A DNA stretch of 64,000 nt, from NCBI RefSeq assembly GCF_014270065.1, contig NZ_JACNME010000014.1, positions 1 to 64,000 on the forward strand, written 5' to 3'. Position 1 is the first letter of the stretch; each line of letters begins with the position of its first letter. A program made the position numbers and the translations under genes. Under the pieces are notes generated by a model, which saw only the letters and a list, made by a program, of their open reading frames with translations, was not told the DNA's origin and made no database searches. Shown piece after piece: positions 26,701-35,071 of the stretch. Source of the stretch: Quadrisphaera sp. RL12-1S. GTDB taxonomy: Bacteria; Actinomycetota; Actinomycetes; Actinomycetales; Quadrisphaeraceae.

Positions 26701-27288
26701 GTGAGCACCGCGACCACTTCGACGACGACGTGGGCGGCCGTGGCCGCGCTCGGCCTCGTCTCGGCGGTCGTCCTGGTCGGCGGGGCGATGAACCTGGACG
26801 CCTCACAAGTGGACGGCCCGCCCCCGGGGATGGCGTCTGAAACCGGCGATGCCGCCCCCTTCACCGGTGCGAGCGGCGGCTGCACGCTCTCCGATCCCAC
26901 CGGCACCGGCGGCTGCGTCACCCCAGCCATGGCCTGGACGCTCGCAGAGATCAACGCCCACTTCGGCAAGCAGCCGGCCAGCTGCTGGAGCGCCCGCGGT
27001 GGAGACCCGCACTCCGACCATCCCAAGGGCCGGGCCTGCGACATCACCTTCGGAACGATCGGGAAGTACCCCGACGATGCTGACACCGCCCGGGGCTGGA
27101 CGCTCGCCACGTGGCTGGTCGACAACGCCGACGCACTGCACGTCTCCTACGTCATCTGGCAAGGGCACATCTGGTCAACCTCCCGGTCCAAGGAGGGCTG
27201 GCGCATCTACACCGGTGGGGGCGTCTACAACCCCACCGGACCGACCGGCGGCCACTACGACCACGTCCACGTGTCGGTGCTGCCGTGA
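26701..27288 (+). CDS. Secreted or membrane-anchored peptidase-like protein (ARB_07466-type C-terminal domain)
   Basis: A 195-residue protein with one N-terminal membrane segment (about 10-30). A Cys-containing linker leads to a C-terminal domain with DPHSDHPKGRACDITFG and a final GGHYDHVHVSV. The spaced His and Asp residues (SDHPKGRACD, HYDHVHV) resemble zinc D-Ala-D-Ala peptidase-like folds found in actinobacteria and their mobile elements. It might trim peptidoglycan for element transfer or have a household function. The start is GTG 26701, with GGGGGTG 9 bases upstream. It is read in the same direction as the excisionase and integrase genes, 53 bases before the first. Confidence 0.65.
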   Translation: MSTATTSTTTWAAVAALGLVSAVVLVGGAMNLDASQVDGPPPGMASETGDAAPFTGASGGCTLSDPTGTGGCVTPAMAWTLAEINAHFGKQPASCWSARGGDPHSDHPKGRACDITFGTIGKYPDDADTARGWTLATWLVDNADALHVSYVIWQGHIWSTSRSKEGWRIYTGGGVYNPTGPTGGHYDHVHVSVLP

Positions 27289-27341
27289 ACGCTGCTCCCC
27301 CACCAGGTCCACGACCACTGGCGCTCACCCCAGGAGTCTCG

Positions 27342-27551
27342 ATGTCCACGCTCCAGCTCACCCACGAGGACCTGCGGGGCCTCCCACCCCTCGTCAACGT
27401 GCCCACAGCCGCCGCAGCGCTCGGCATCAGCCGCTCGACGGCGTACGAGCTCATCAGGACCGGCGGCTGGCCGACGCCGGTCCTGCACCTCGGAACAGTC
27501 ATCCGGATCCCGTCCCGCGACCTCAAGAAGCTGATCGGCCTCGAGCCGTGA
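27342..27551 (+). CDS. Excisionase-like helix-turn-helix protein
   Basis: A 69-residue protein of the MerR-like helix-turn-helix excisionase type: LVNVPTAAAALGISRSTAYELI followed in the sequence by GTVIRIPSRDLKKLIGL. The start ATG 27342 has AGGAG 7 bases upstream. Its stop overlaps the integrase start (GTGA), the standard xis-int arrangement of pSAM2-like actinobacterial elements. It should direct excision of the element or repress int. Confidence 0.85.
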   Translation: MSTLQLTHEDLRGLPPLVNVPTAAAALGISRSTAYELIRTGGWPTPVLHLGTVIRIPSRDLKKLIGLEP

Positions 27552-28747
27552 AGGAGGGCACCGTCCGACCACGACACACCCGGCAGTGCCCGGCGGCTGT
27601 CGACGGTCGCAGGCCACCGCACCGCTGCCGCGGCGGGTGGGAGTACGTGGTGGACCTCGGAGCCGACTCGACAGGACGCCGCCGGCAGACCACGAAGGCC
27701 GGCTTCCCGACCAGGGCGGCCGCCAGCAAGGCCTTGCGCGAGCTGACGAAGACGCTGGCCAGCGACGTTCAGATCACCGAGACGACCGTCTCGGACTACT
27801 TGGCCACCTGGTTGCTCAGCAAGCACTCCCTCCGGCCCACGACGCGGGCCATGTACGAGGACCTCGCCCGCCTGTACATCACGCCGCACATCGGCGGCGT
27901 CCAGCTCGTCGAGCTCCGAGCCCACCACCTCGATCGCATGTACGTCGCCATCTCCATCGGCGTCCGCGGCAAGGCGCTCAGTCCAGCGACCATCCGGCGC
28001 ATCCACGCAGTGCTCCGCTCAGCTCTCAACAGCGCCGTTCGGCGACGACTCCTTCCTTACAACCCGGCCGACCACATCGAGCTGGCTCCCGAGAACCCCA
28101 AGCGCCCCAAGCCCTGGACCGCTGAGGAGTGCTTGCACTTCCTCGCCGCCATCCGCGAGGACCGCCTCTACCCGCTCTACCGCCTCTACCTCTTCACCGG
28201 CCTGCGCCGCGGAGAGGGCCTGGGGCTCCGCTGGGAGGACGTCGACCTCGACGAGAAGGCCCTGTGGGTCAGCGAGCAGATCACCGAGGTCTCGGGAAAG
28301 GCCACCGTCGGCTCCCCCAAGACCCGCCGCAGCGTCCGCAGGGTCGCTCTCGACGAGACGACCGTCCAGATGCTCCGCGAGCACCACGAGGCTCAGCTGG
28401 CCGAGCGGGAGGCCTGGCGCCTACCTGCTGCGCCCCACGGGCGCGTCTTCACGCGCGAGGACGGCACCTCCTACCGCCCTGAGTACGTCACCAAGCACTT
28501 CGGGGCGCTCATCCGCTCCACCGGCATGCGGCAGGTCCGTCTGCATGACCTGCGGCACACCAGCGCGAGCTTGGCACTCAAGGCTGGCGTCCCCATGAAG
28601 GTCGTCTCTGACCGCCTTGGACACTCGACGATCGCTGTCACCGCGAACCTCTACACCCACGTCTACGACGACGTGGCGCACGACGGCGCAGATCGCATCG
28701 CAGCCCTGCTCGCTGACAAGCCCGCGACAGATGTGAGCGAGATGTGA
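27548..28747 (+). CDS. Tyrosine-type site-specific integrase
   Basis: A 399-residue phage/ICE integrase. An N-terminal AP2-like arm-binding region (about 30-75) and a SAM-like core-binding domain (about 80-175) precede the catalytic domain. Its residues are Arg about 220 in FTGLRRGEGLGLRW, His-x-x-Arg in LHDLRHTSASL (about 333-336), His about 359 in RLGHSTIAVT and the nucleophile Tyr about 369 in ANLYTHV. All are present, so the protein should be active. The start is GTG 27548, overlapping the excisionase stop. The gene ends 111 bases from the 3' end of tRNA-Arg(ACG), the likely attachment site. Confidence 0.92.
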   Translation: MKEGTVRPRHTRQCPAAVDGRRPPHRCRGGWEYVVDLGADSTGRRRQTTKAGFPTRAAASKALRELTKTLASDVQITETTVSDYLATWLLSKHSLRPTTRAMYEDLARLYITPHIGGVQLVELRAHHLDRMYVAISIGVRGKALSPATIRRIHAVLRSALNSAVRRRLLPYNPADHIELAPENPKRPKPWTAEECLHFLAAIREDRLYPLYRLYLFTGLRRGEGLGLRWEDVDLDEKALWVSEQITEVSGKATVGSPKTRRSVRRVALDETTVQMLREHHEAQLAEREAWRLPAAPHGRVFTREDGTSYRPEYVTKHFGALIRSTGMRQVRLHDLRHTSASLALKAGVPMKVVSDRLGHSTIAVTANLYTHVYDDVAHDGADRIAALLADKPATDVSEM

Positions 28748-28801
28748 GCGCGGGACACGCTCCAGCGCCCCTGCGGGGCGGTCGGGCTCCACCACGCACG
28801 A

Positions 28802-28836
28802 AGCCCCCTCACAACGTTTCCGCTGTTCAGGGGCCT
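28802..28836 (-). terminator. Probable terminator of tRNA-Arg
   Basis: 8-bp arms with one mismatch (28802-28809 and 28829-28836) lie 22 bases beyond the tRNA 3' end on the minus strand. A smaller perfect hairpin (CGCCCC-tgc-GGGGCG, 28766-28780) follows the integrase stop and may serve that gene. Confidence 0.45.
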
Positions 28837-28858
28837 CGCGCGTCGCTGTCTCAACGAG

Positions 28859-28931
28859 CGCGCCCGGCAGGACTCGAACCTGCAACCTTCTGATCCGTAG
28901 TCAGATGCTCTATCCGTTGAGCTACGGGCGC
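28859..28931 (-). tRNA. tRNA-Arg (anticodon ACG)
   Basis: A 73-base cloverleaf. The acceptor stem is GCGCCCG/CGGGCGC with discriminator G, the D-arm contains AGCTCAACGGATAGAGC, the anticodon loop is CTACGGA (ACG), and the T-arm carries GGTTCGAGTCC. CCA is not encoded. Its 3' end faces the integrase gene, as expected for an element that uses this tRNA gene as attB. Confidence 0.95.
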
Positions 28932-29058
28932 TGGAGTGCGGTGAAAACATTACCCGACGTCCGGAGGTGCTCGCGAACCGGTTCCCCCGAGCGCCACCCC
29001 GGGCCGCTCCCACCTGCGGGCTTTGGCGGACGCGCGGGGCGTGGGCGAGGCTCGTGGG

Positions 29059-30648
29059 GTGCACCACCGCTCGTCGTCCCCGTCCGCAGCCGTGGCCGCG
29101 GGGGCGCTCGCGGCGGCGCTGGTGCTGGCCGGGTGCACCTCCGGCGGCGCGGCGAGCAGCAGCGGGAGCACCGCTGCAGCACCGCCGTCGACGGGCGCGC
29201 CCGGCCCGCTCGGCGGAGCGGGCCCCGCGGCCGCGACCGTGCCGGCCCAGGCCTCCGAGCTGGTGCCCGGCACCACCGCGGACGCGCTCGCCGCGGGCGC
29301 CAGCGCGGCCCTGTTCACCACCGCCCGCCGCGTCCTCCTCGTCGGCGCCGACGACACCGCCGCGCAGGCCACCGCGGCGCAGGCCGCGCAGCGGCTGCAC
29401 GTGCCGGTGCTCGTCGCCGGTGAGGCCGGCGCGGCGGAGGTGGCGCGGCTGGGCGCGGAGGTCGTGCCCGTGGGGCGCACCGCCCAGGACGACGCGGCGC
29501 GGCGCGGCCTGGTGGTGGCCGACGACGCAGGGACCCTGCTCTCCTCCTCCTCTTCTTCCTCCTCCTCCTCCTCCGACGGTGCCTCGAGCGCGGCCGGTCA
29601 GGCTCCCGCGTCCCCCACCGCCGTGGTCCTCACCACCGGCGACGCGGCGAGCGGACCCGCCGTCGCGACCGCCCGGGCAGCGGGCGCGTCCGCGGTGCGG
29701 CTGCCGGGCGCCGACCCGCGGGCCGACGCGGCCCTCGTGCAGCAGCTGGGCGCGGCGCCGCAGGTGCCGGTGGTGGCCCTCGGCGACGCCTTCGGGCCGG
29801 CCGACCGGCTGGAGCAGCGCCTGGCGGTGGTGCGCACGGGCGTGCAGCTGCCCGGGCCGGCGGGCCTGTCCGGCCAGCTGCCGCTGGCCGGACGGCGCCT
29901 CGTGGCGCTCTACGGGCACCCCGGTACCCCGAGCCTGGGGGTGCTCGGGGAGCAGGACGCCACCGCCACCATCGCCCGGGCCGGCCAGGTGGCCCAGCAG
30001 TACGCCGGCCTCGACGCGCTGCCGCCGGCCCCCGCGCTGGAGGTCATCGCCACGGTGGCCAGCAGCTCCCCCGGGCCGGACGGCGACTACTCCACCGAGA
30101 CGCCCCCCGAGGAGCTGCGCCCGCTGGTGGAGCAGGCGCTGGCGTCGGGGCTGCAGGTGGTGCTGGACCTGCAGCCGGGGCGCTCGACGTTCCTGGAGCA
30201 GGCGAAGGCCTACGAGGACCTGCTGGCCCTGCCCGGCGTCGGCCTGGCGCTCGACCCGGAGTGGCGCCTGCAGCCGGGCCAGCAGCACCTCGACCAGGTG
30301 GGCAGCGTCTCCGCGGCGGAGGTGGACGAGACGTCCGCGTGGCTGGCGCAGCTGGTGCGGGACCGCAAGCTCCCGCAGAAGGTGTTCCTGCTGCACCAGT
30401 TCCGGACGTCGATGATCAGCGGGCGGGCCTCGCTCGACACCGACCACGACGAGCTGGCGTTCGTGGTCCACGCCGACGGCGCGGGGGCGCCCGGCGACAA
30501 GGAGGCCACGTACCGGGCCCTGCAGGCCGGGGCGCCGCGGGGCGTGGCGTGGGGGTGGAAGAACTTCTACGACGAGGACTCCCCCGCGCTCACCCCGCAG
30601 CAGACGGTGGCGGAGCAGCCGAGCCCGGTGTTCGTCAGCTACCAGTAG
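29059..30648 (+). CDS. Secreted lipoprotein, hypothetical, cell-wall-binding-repeat-like N-terminal half
   Basis: A 529-residue exported protein. The signal (n-region HHRSS, hydrophobic stretch, lipobox LAGC) predicts a lipid-anchored Cys about 27. A Ser/Ala/Gly linker follows. Residues of about 70-290 alternate beta strands and helices in a pattern like cell-wall-binding-repeat-2 proteins (ARRVLLVGADD, VPVLVAG, GAEVVPVG). This part is interrupted by a run of 11 Ser residues encoded at about 29,541-29,574. The C-terminal part (VLDLQPGRSTFLEQA, GVGLALDPEW, GVAWGWKNFYDED) looks like a barrel-type hydrolase, but I do not recognise catalytic residues. GTG 29059 fits the signal peptide best; ATG 29023 is an alternative start. 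Function unknown. Confidence 0.7.
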   Translation: MHHRSSSPSAAVAAGALAAALVLAGCTSGGAASSSGSTAAAPPSTGAPGPLGGAGPAAATVPAQASELVPGTTADALAAGASAALFTTARRVLLVGADDTAAQATAAQAAQRLHVPVLVAGEAGAAEVARLGAEVVPVGRTAQDDAARRGLVVADDAGTLLSSSSSSSSSSSDGASSAAGQAPASPTAVVLTTGDAASGPAVATARAAGASAVRLPGADPRADAALVQQLGAAPQVPVVALGDAFGPADRLEQRLAVVRTGVQLPGPAGLSGQLPLAGRRLVALYGHPGTPSLGVLGEQDATATIARAGQVAQQYAGLDALPPAPALEVIATVASSSPGPDGDYSTETPPEELRPLVEQALASGLQVVLDLQPGRSTFLEQAKAYEDLLALPGVGLALDPEWRLQPGQQHLDQVGSVSAAEVDETSAWLAQLVRDRKLPQKVFLLHQFRTSMISGRASLDTDHDELAFVVHADGAGAPGDKEATYRALQAGAPRGVAWGWKNFYDEDSPALTPQQTVAEQPSPVFVSYQ

Positions 30649-30679
30649 GCGGTTCGGGGCGGCGCCCCCGGGAAGGACG

Positions 30680-30715
30680 CGAGAGGGGCCCCGGCAGCTG
30701 CCGGGGCCCCTCTCG
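30680..30715 (+). terminator. Long perfect hairpin terminator
   Basis: A 36-base uninterrupted palindrome centred between 30697 and 30698, whose left arm includes GAGAGGGGCCCCGGCAG. It lies 31 bases after the lipoprotein stop and 10 bases before the end of the convergent tRNA-Ser, so it can serve both directions. There is no T-run. Confidence 0.8.
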
Positions 30716-30724
30716 TCCGGTGTG

Positions 30725-30815
30725 CGGAGGTGGCGGGATTTGAACCCGCGATGGGCTTTAACACCCAAACCCGCTTAGCAGGCGGGCGCCATAGACCGGA
30801 CTAGGCGACACCTCC
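30725..30815 (-). tRNA. tRNA-Ser (anticodon GCT)
   Basis: A 91-base tRNA with the long variable arm of the serine class. The acceptor stem is GGAGGTG/CACCTCC with discriminator G. The anticodon stem is CCCGC/GCGGG around loop CTGCTAA (GCT), and the T-arm carries GGTTCAAATCC. CCA is not encoded. Confidence 0.95.
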
Positions 30816-30922
30816 TCGCGCCACGGGAACACGCGTCGCCGCGCAGCGCACCCGTGAGCGCGGTGCCACCCTACGCCGTCCCGGTCCTCCGCGTGCAGCA
30901 GTCCCCGCCAAGAGGTGCTGCA

Positions 30923-32569
30923 ATGGTCGTGGCCGGCGCGGAGGGGGACCTCCTGGCTGGTCACGAGCAGGTGCACGACCTGCGACGCAGAGTGACGGAG
31001 GGCTCCACGCTGGACGGGACCACGAGGACCGGCTCCACGGCCGCCGCACCGCCCCGCCACCGCGAGCGCGGTGGGAGCGGCCCCGGCGGCTTCGGCCGCG
31101 CCGCGGGCTGGACGCTGCTGGGCACCGCGGTGCCGGGTGCGGGGCTGCTCAACGCGCGCCGCCGGGCGCTCGGCTGGCTGGCCCTGGTGCCGTTCGCGCT
31201 CGTGGTGGGGGCGGCGGTGGTGCTCTGGGGGACCGGCAGCGCCGTCGACGTGGCCCAGCGGTACGTGCTCGACGCCGACGTGCTGCTCGGACTGGCCGTC
31301 GCGGCCGCCGCGGTCGGCCTGGCCTGGTGCGCCGTGGTGGTGGGCACGCACGTCGCCCAGCGCCGGCACCGGGGCGTGCGCGGCCACCGCGTGGCGTCCT
31401 CGCTGCTGGTGCTGGTGCTGCTCGCCGTGGTGGCGCTCCCGGCGGCCACCGCGACGCGCTACGCGCTGGTGTCGCGCTCGCTCATCACGTCCCTGTTCCC
31501 CAGCGGCGGCGCAGCCGCCGCTGGGGAACCCACGGGGACCGCGCAGGACCCGTGGGCGGGGATCCCGCGCGTCAACGTGCTCCTCGTGGGCGCCGACAGC
31601 GGTGCCGACAGGATCGGCACCCGCCCCGACACGCTCATCGTGGCGAGCATCGACACGAAGACCGGTGACACCGTGATCTTCGGGCTGCCGCGCCAGCTGG
31701 CGGACGTGCCCTTCCCCGCCGGGTCCGCCGCCGCGCAGGCCTGGCCGACCGCGTGCGCGGCGAACGGCACCGGTGGCTGCTGGCTCAACGCCGCCTACCT
31801 GTTCGGCACCCAGAACCCGCAGCTCTTCCCCGGTGTCGACGACCCCGGGCTGGCCGCCACCGAGCAGGCCGCCGCCGGTGTGGTGGGCATGGACATCGAC
31901 TACACGGCCATGGTCAACCTCGCCGGCTTCCAGGACCTCATCGACGCCATGGGCGGCATCCGCCTCACGGTGGACCGCCGCATCCCCATCGGCGGGGGTG
32001 AGCGCCTCAGCAGCACCGGACGCGTCATCGGCACCTACCCGGTCACGGGGTACATCGAGCCCGGGCGCGACCAGCTGCTGGACGGCTACCACGCCGAGTG
32101 GTACGCCCGCTCCCGCTGGCAGTCCGACAACACCGACCGGATGGACCGCCAGCGCTGCCTCATCAACGCGGCGGTCCAGCAGTACAGCGTGCTCGACCTG
32201 GCCCGCGCCTTCCCGCAGCTGGCGGCCTCCGCCCAGCGGGACGTGACCACGGACATCCCCGCCGGCCGGCTGTCGGCGTTCGTGGACCTGGGCCGCAAGG
32301 TCAAGGAGGCGCCCCTGCGCTCCCTGGCGTTCAACGAGCCGCTGGTGAACACCGGGAACCCCGACTACGACCAGATCCACCAGCTGGTCCAGCAGGCGCT
32401 CGTGCCGCCGGCGCCCGCGCCGTCGTCGTCCCCCACGACGACGACGCCCTCCGCGAGCCCGTCCTCCTCCACGGCCTCGCCCGGCTCCACGGGAGGGCCC
32501 ACGCCCAGCCCGACGGCGAGCACGCCGAGCGGTGAGGCGGTGGACGCGAGCAGCGTCTGCCCCTCCTGA
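30923..32569 (+). CDS. LCP (LytR-CpsA-Psr) family cell-wall glycopolymer ligase, copy 1
   Basis: A 548-residue protein with a cytoplasmic N-terminal tail and three or four predicted membrane helices (about 75-175). The external LCP domain (about 205-440) starts at RVNVLLVGADSGADRIGTRPDTLIVASID, with GLPRQLADVPFP, FQDLIDAMGGIRLTVDR and RSRWQSDNTDRMDRQR. The acidic and arginine residues that bind polyprenyl pyrophosphate in this family are present. LCP enzymes transfer wall polymers such as arabinogalactan or teichoic-like polymers from lipid carriers to peptidoglycan. I chose ATG 30923, with AGAGG 7 bases upstream; in-frame GTG 30854 overlaps little useful sequence. The C-terminus is a Ser/Thr/Pro-rich tail. 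A close paralogue follows 131 bases downstream. Confidence 0.88.
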   Translation: MVVAGAEGDLLAGHEQVHDLRRRVTEGSTLDGTTRTGSTAAAPPRHRERGGSGPGGFGRAAGWTLLGTAVPGAGLLNARRRALGWLALVPFALVVGAAVVLWGTGSAVDVAQRYVLDADVLLGLAVAAAAVGLAWCAVVVGTHVAQRRHRGVRGHRVASSLLVLVLLAVVALPAATATRYALVSRSLITSLFPSGGAAAAGEPTGTAQDPWAGIPRVNVLLVGADSGADRIGTRPDTLIVASIDTKTGDTVIFGLPRQLADVPFPAGSAAAQAWPTACAANGTGGCWLNAAYLFGTQNPQLFPGVDDPGLAATEQAAAGVVGMDIDYTAMVNLAGFQDLIDAMGGIRLTVDRRIPIGGGERLSSTGRVIGTYPVTGYIEPGRDQLLDGYHAEWYARSRWQSDNTDRMDRQRCLINAAVQQYSVLDLARAFPQLAASAQRDVTTDIPAGRLSAFVDLGRKVKEAPLRSLAFNEPLVNTGNPDYDQIHQLVQQALVPPAPAPSSSPTTTTPSASPSSSTASPGSTGGPTPSPTASTPSGEAVDASSVCPS

Positions 32570-32588
32570 CGGGACCCGGTCGTTACCA

Positions 32589-32615
32589 CACGTGACCGCT
32601 CCGGCGCGTCACGTG
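32589..32615. promoter_or_regulatory. Inverted repeat between the two LCP genes
   Basis: A perfect 8-bp dyad CACGTGAC-N11-GTCACGTG lies 19 bases after the first LCP stop and 85 bases before the second LCP start. Each arm contains the self-complementary CACGTG. It could be an operator for the second gene or a weak terminator for the first. Confidence 0.4.
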
Positions 32616-32700
32616 GCGAATCCGGCGTGGCTGGGAGTCGCCGGTGGTGTGATGGCCTTCCGCCGTGCGCGACCGAGTCGCACGGGCGCGAGGGGGTCTG

Positions 32701-34389
32701 GTGACCGTGACAGGACCGGGGAGCTACCCGCGGCGACGCGACGTCCGCGACTCCCGCGACGTGGTGGACGTGCGTGAGGCCCGAGGGCCGCGGGGCGGGG
32801 CCCGCACGGCCACCGCGACGGCCGCGAGGCCGCCCGCGCCGCGCCGCGCGCCGGACAGCGCCCCGAGGCGCCCCGCAGCAGACGAGGTGACCCTCATCCA
32901 CGCCGGTGACGACCCCCGCGGACGCCACGCCAGCAGCTCCGGCGAGGGCTTCACCCGCCTGGTGCTGCTCACCGTCCTGGGCGCGCTCGTGCCCGGCGCG
33001 GGCCTGGTGGCCGCGGGTCGGCGGTTCTGGGGCTGGCTGGTGCTGCTGCCCGTGCTGGCGGTGGCGGGCGCCGGGGCCGCGGTGGTCCTCACCGGCCGCC
33101 TGGTCCCGCTGGCCCGCAGCGTCGCGTTCGACCCGCAGGCGATGCTCGTCATCGCCGCCGGGGCGGCCGTCGGGGCGGTCCTGTGGTGCGTGGTCATCGT
33201 GGCCACCCACGCCAGCCTGCGGCGCTCCCCCGGCGTCGGCCGGCTCACCCGGGGGCAGCGCCTCGGCTCGCTGCTCCTGGTCACCGCGCTGCTGGGGCTG
33301 GTGGTGGTCCCCTCGGCCACGGCGGCCCGCTACGCCATGGCCAACCACGACCTGCTCGAGGGCGTCTTCGGCTCCGCCTCGCGCAGCGGCAACGCGCCCA
33401 ACACCGCCTCCGCGGACCCCTGGGCGAAGGTCCCCCGCGTCACCGTGCTCATGCTCGGCGCCGACACCGGGGCGGACCGCGTGGGCACCCGGCCCGACAC
33501 GATCATGGTCGCCAGCATCGACACCAAGACCGGTGACACCACGCTGCTGAACGTGCCCCGCCAGCTCGCGGACGTGCCCTTCCCGCAGGGCAGCCCCGCC
33601 GCCTCGCAGTGGCCCACCAAGTGCAAGGAGGACGGGCAGAACGGCTGCATGCTCAACGCCGTCTACCTGTTCGGCACCCAGAACCCCGGCCTCTTCCCCG
33701 GTGCGGCAGACCCGGGCATCGAGGCCACCGAGCAGGCCGTGAGCGCCGCCACCGGTCTCGACATCGACTACTACGCGATGGTCGACCTCGAGGGCTTCCA
33801 GCAGCTGGTCGACGCGATGCACGGCCTCACCCTCAACGTGCCCCGCGACATCCCCATCGGGGGCGGCATCATCCAGGGCACCAAGCCGGAGCGGCACTAC
33901 CCGATCACCGGCTGGATCAAGAAGGGCCCGGCGCAGCAGCTCGACGGCTACCACGCGCTGTGGTTCGCCCGCTCCCGCGAAGGCTCGGACAACGACGACC
34001 GCATGGCCCGCCAGCAGTGCGTCATCTCGGCGGCCGTGAAGCAGTACGGCCCCGCCGAGCTCGCCGCGGCGTTCCCGTCGCTGGCCAAGGCGGCCGAGAA
34101 GAACATCCAGACCGACATCCCCGCCGACGAGCTCAACGCCTTCGTGGACCTGGGCCAGCTGGTCAAGGGCGGCGACCTGCGGGCGCTGTCGTTCACCAAC
34201 GCCAACATCTCCACCGGCAAGCCGGACTACGACGCGCTGCGCGCGATGGTCAAGGACGCGATGTACCCGGCGCCGGCCGCGCCGTCGGCGAGCGCGGCGC
34301 CCACCGCGTCGTCGTCCTCGGCGGCTGCGGCCCCGGAGCCCGCGAAGGCGGACCCGCACCAGGCCGTCGACCCCTCGACCACCTGCTGA
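32701..34389 (+). CDS. LCP (LytR-CpsA-Psr) family cell-wall glycopolymer ligase, copy 2
   Basis: A 562-residue paralogue of the preceding gene, with the same architecture: a basic cytoplasmic tail (about 1-80), three or four membrane helices (about 90-195) and an external LCP domain. The LCP domain has VTVLMLGADTGADRVGTRPDTIMVASID, NVPRQLADVPFP, FQQLVDAMHGLTLNVPRD and RSREGSDNDDRMARQQ. Extensive identity through the catalytic domain points to a tandem duplication. The start is GTG 32701, preceded by GAGGGGG; GTG 32665 lacks a site. The C-terminal tail is Ala/Ser/Pro-rich and ends in two threonines and Cys. Confidence 0.88.
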   Translation: MTVTGPGSYPRRRDVRDSRDVVDVREARGPRGGARTATATAARPPAPRRAPDSAPRRPAADEVTLIHAGDDPRGRHASSSGEGFTRLVLLTVLGALVPGAGLVAAGRRFWGWLVLLPVLAVAGAGAAVVLTGRLVPLARSVAFDPQAMLVIAAGAAVGAVLWCVVIVATHASLRRSPGVGRLTRGQRLGSLLLVTALLGLVVVPSATAARYAMANHDLLEGVFGSASRSGNAPNTASADPWAKVPRVTVLMLGADTGADRVGTRPDTIMVASIDTKTGDTTLLNVPRQLADVPFPQGSPAASQWPTKCKEDGQNGCMLNAVYLFGTQNPGLFPGAADPGIEATEQAVSAATGLDIDYYAMVDLEGFQQLVDAMHGLTLNVPRDIPIGGGIIQGTKPERHYPITGWIKKGPAQQLDGYHALWFARSREGSDNDDRMARQQCVISAAVKQYGPAELAAAFPSLAKAAEKNIQTDIPADELNAFVDLGQLVKGGDLRALSFTNANISTGKPDYDALRAMVKDAMYPAPAAPSASAAPTASSSSAAAAPEPAKADPHQAVDPSTTC

Positions 34390-34418
34390 TCCGGGAGGCC
34401 CGGCACAGCGCTCGCGGC

Positions 34419-34460
34419 GCCGGAGGGCCCGCACCCCGACCGGGGTGCGGGCCCTCCGGC
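34419..34460 (+). terminator. Hairpin terminator after the second LCP gene
   Basis: A 20-bp perfect stem around a two-base centre (left arm begins GCCGGAGGGCCC, right arm ends GGGCCCTCCGGC), 30 bases past the LCP stop codon. It is one of the strongest dyads in the window and closes the LCP unit before the DJ-1/PfpI gene. Confidence 0.8.
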
Positions 34461-34516
34461 GTCTCCGGTCGTGCACGAGGCGGCATGGGGGGCCCGCGAC
34501 GGGGTAGGTCCCGTGC

Positions 34517-35071
34517 ATGACCTCATCACTGCAGGGACGGAAGGTCGCGGTGCTCGCCGCCGACGGTGTGGAGCAGGTGGAGCTCACCGAGCCCGTGAAG
34601 GCCATCAGGGACGCCGGTGGCGAGGTGGTGCTGCTGTCGCTGGAGAGCGGCACCATCCAGGCCTACGAGAACGACGTCGAGCCGAAGGACACCTTCGACG
34701 TGGACGCCGAGGTGGGCACCGCCGACCCGGCCGACTACGACGCGCTGGTGCTGCCGGGCGGCACCACGAACCCCGACCACCTGAGGACGGACGAGGCAGC
34801 GGTCGGCTTCGTGCGGCGGTTCGTGGAGTCCGGCAAGCCGGTCGGCGTCATCTGCCACGGCCCGTGGACGCTCGTCACGGCCGGCGTCGTGCGGGGGCGC
34901 ACGCTGACCTCCTGGCCGAGCTTGCGCACGGACCTCGAGAACGCCGGCGCCACCTGGGTGGACCAGGAGGTGGTGCGGGACGGCGGCATCGTCTCGAGCC
35001 GCAACCCCGACGACCTGCCCGCGTTCTGCGCCGCGATCGTCGAGGAGTTCTCCGCGGCGGCCAGGGCGTGA
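34517..35071 (+). CDS. DJ-1/PfpI-family protein (class I glutamine amidotransferase-like)
   Basis: A 184-residue cytoplasmic protein with the nucleophile elbow GVICHGPWTL (Cys about 113, followed by His) and the N-terminal strand KVAVLAADGVEQVEL carrying the conserved Glu. PfpI/YhbO/YraA relatives act as deglycases, glyoxalase-like enzymes or stress peptidases, so the reaction cannot be given exactly. The start is ATG 34517. Its stop overlaps the start of the next small gene (GTGA). Confidence 0.88.
   Translation: MTSSLQGRKVAVLAADGVEQVELTEPVKAIRDAGGEVVLLSLESGTIQAYENDVEPKDTFDVDAEVGTADPADYDALVLPGGTTNPDHLRTDEAAVGFVRRFVESGKPVGVICHGPWTLVTAGVVRGRTLTSWPSLRTDLENAGATWVDQEVVRDGGIVSSRNPDDLPAFCAAIVEEFSAAARA

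Noticed and set aside
26465-26840. Small plus-strand frames between the XRE gene and the peptidase-like gene
   Set aside because: Pro/His/Arg-rich translations, overlapping the promoter-operator region, without a clear ribosome site.
28663-32380. Long minus-strand open frames opposite the lipoprotein and first LCP gene
   Set aside because: They run through tRNA genes and lie antisense to recognisable proteins.
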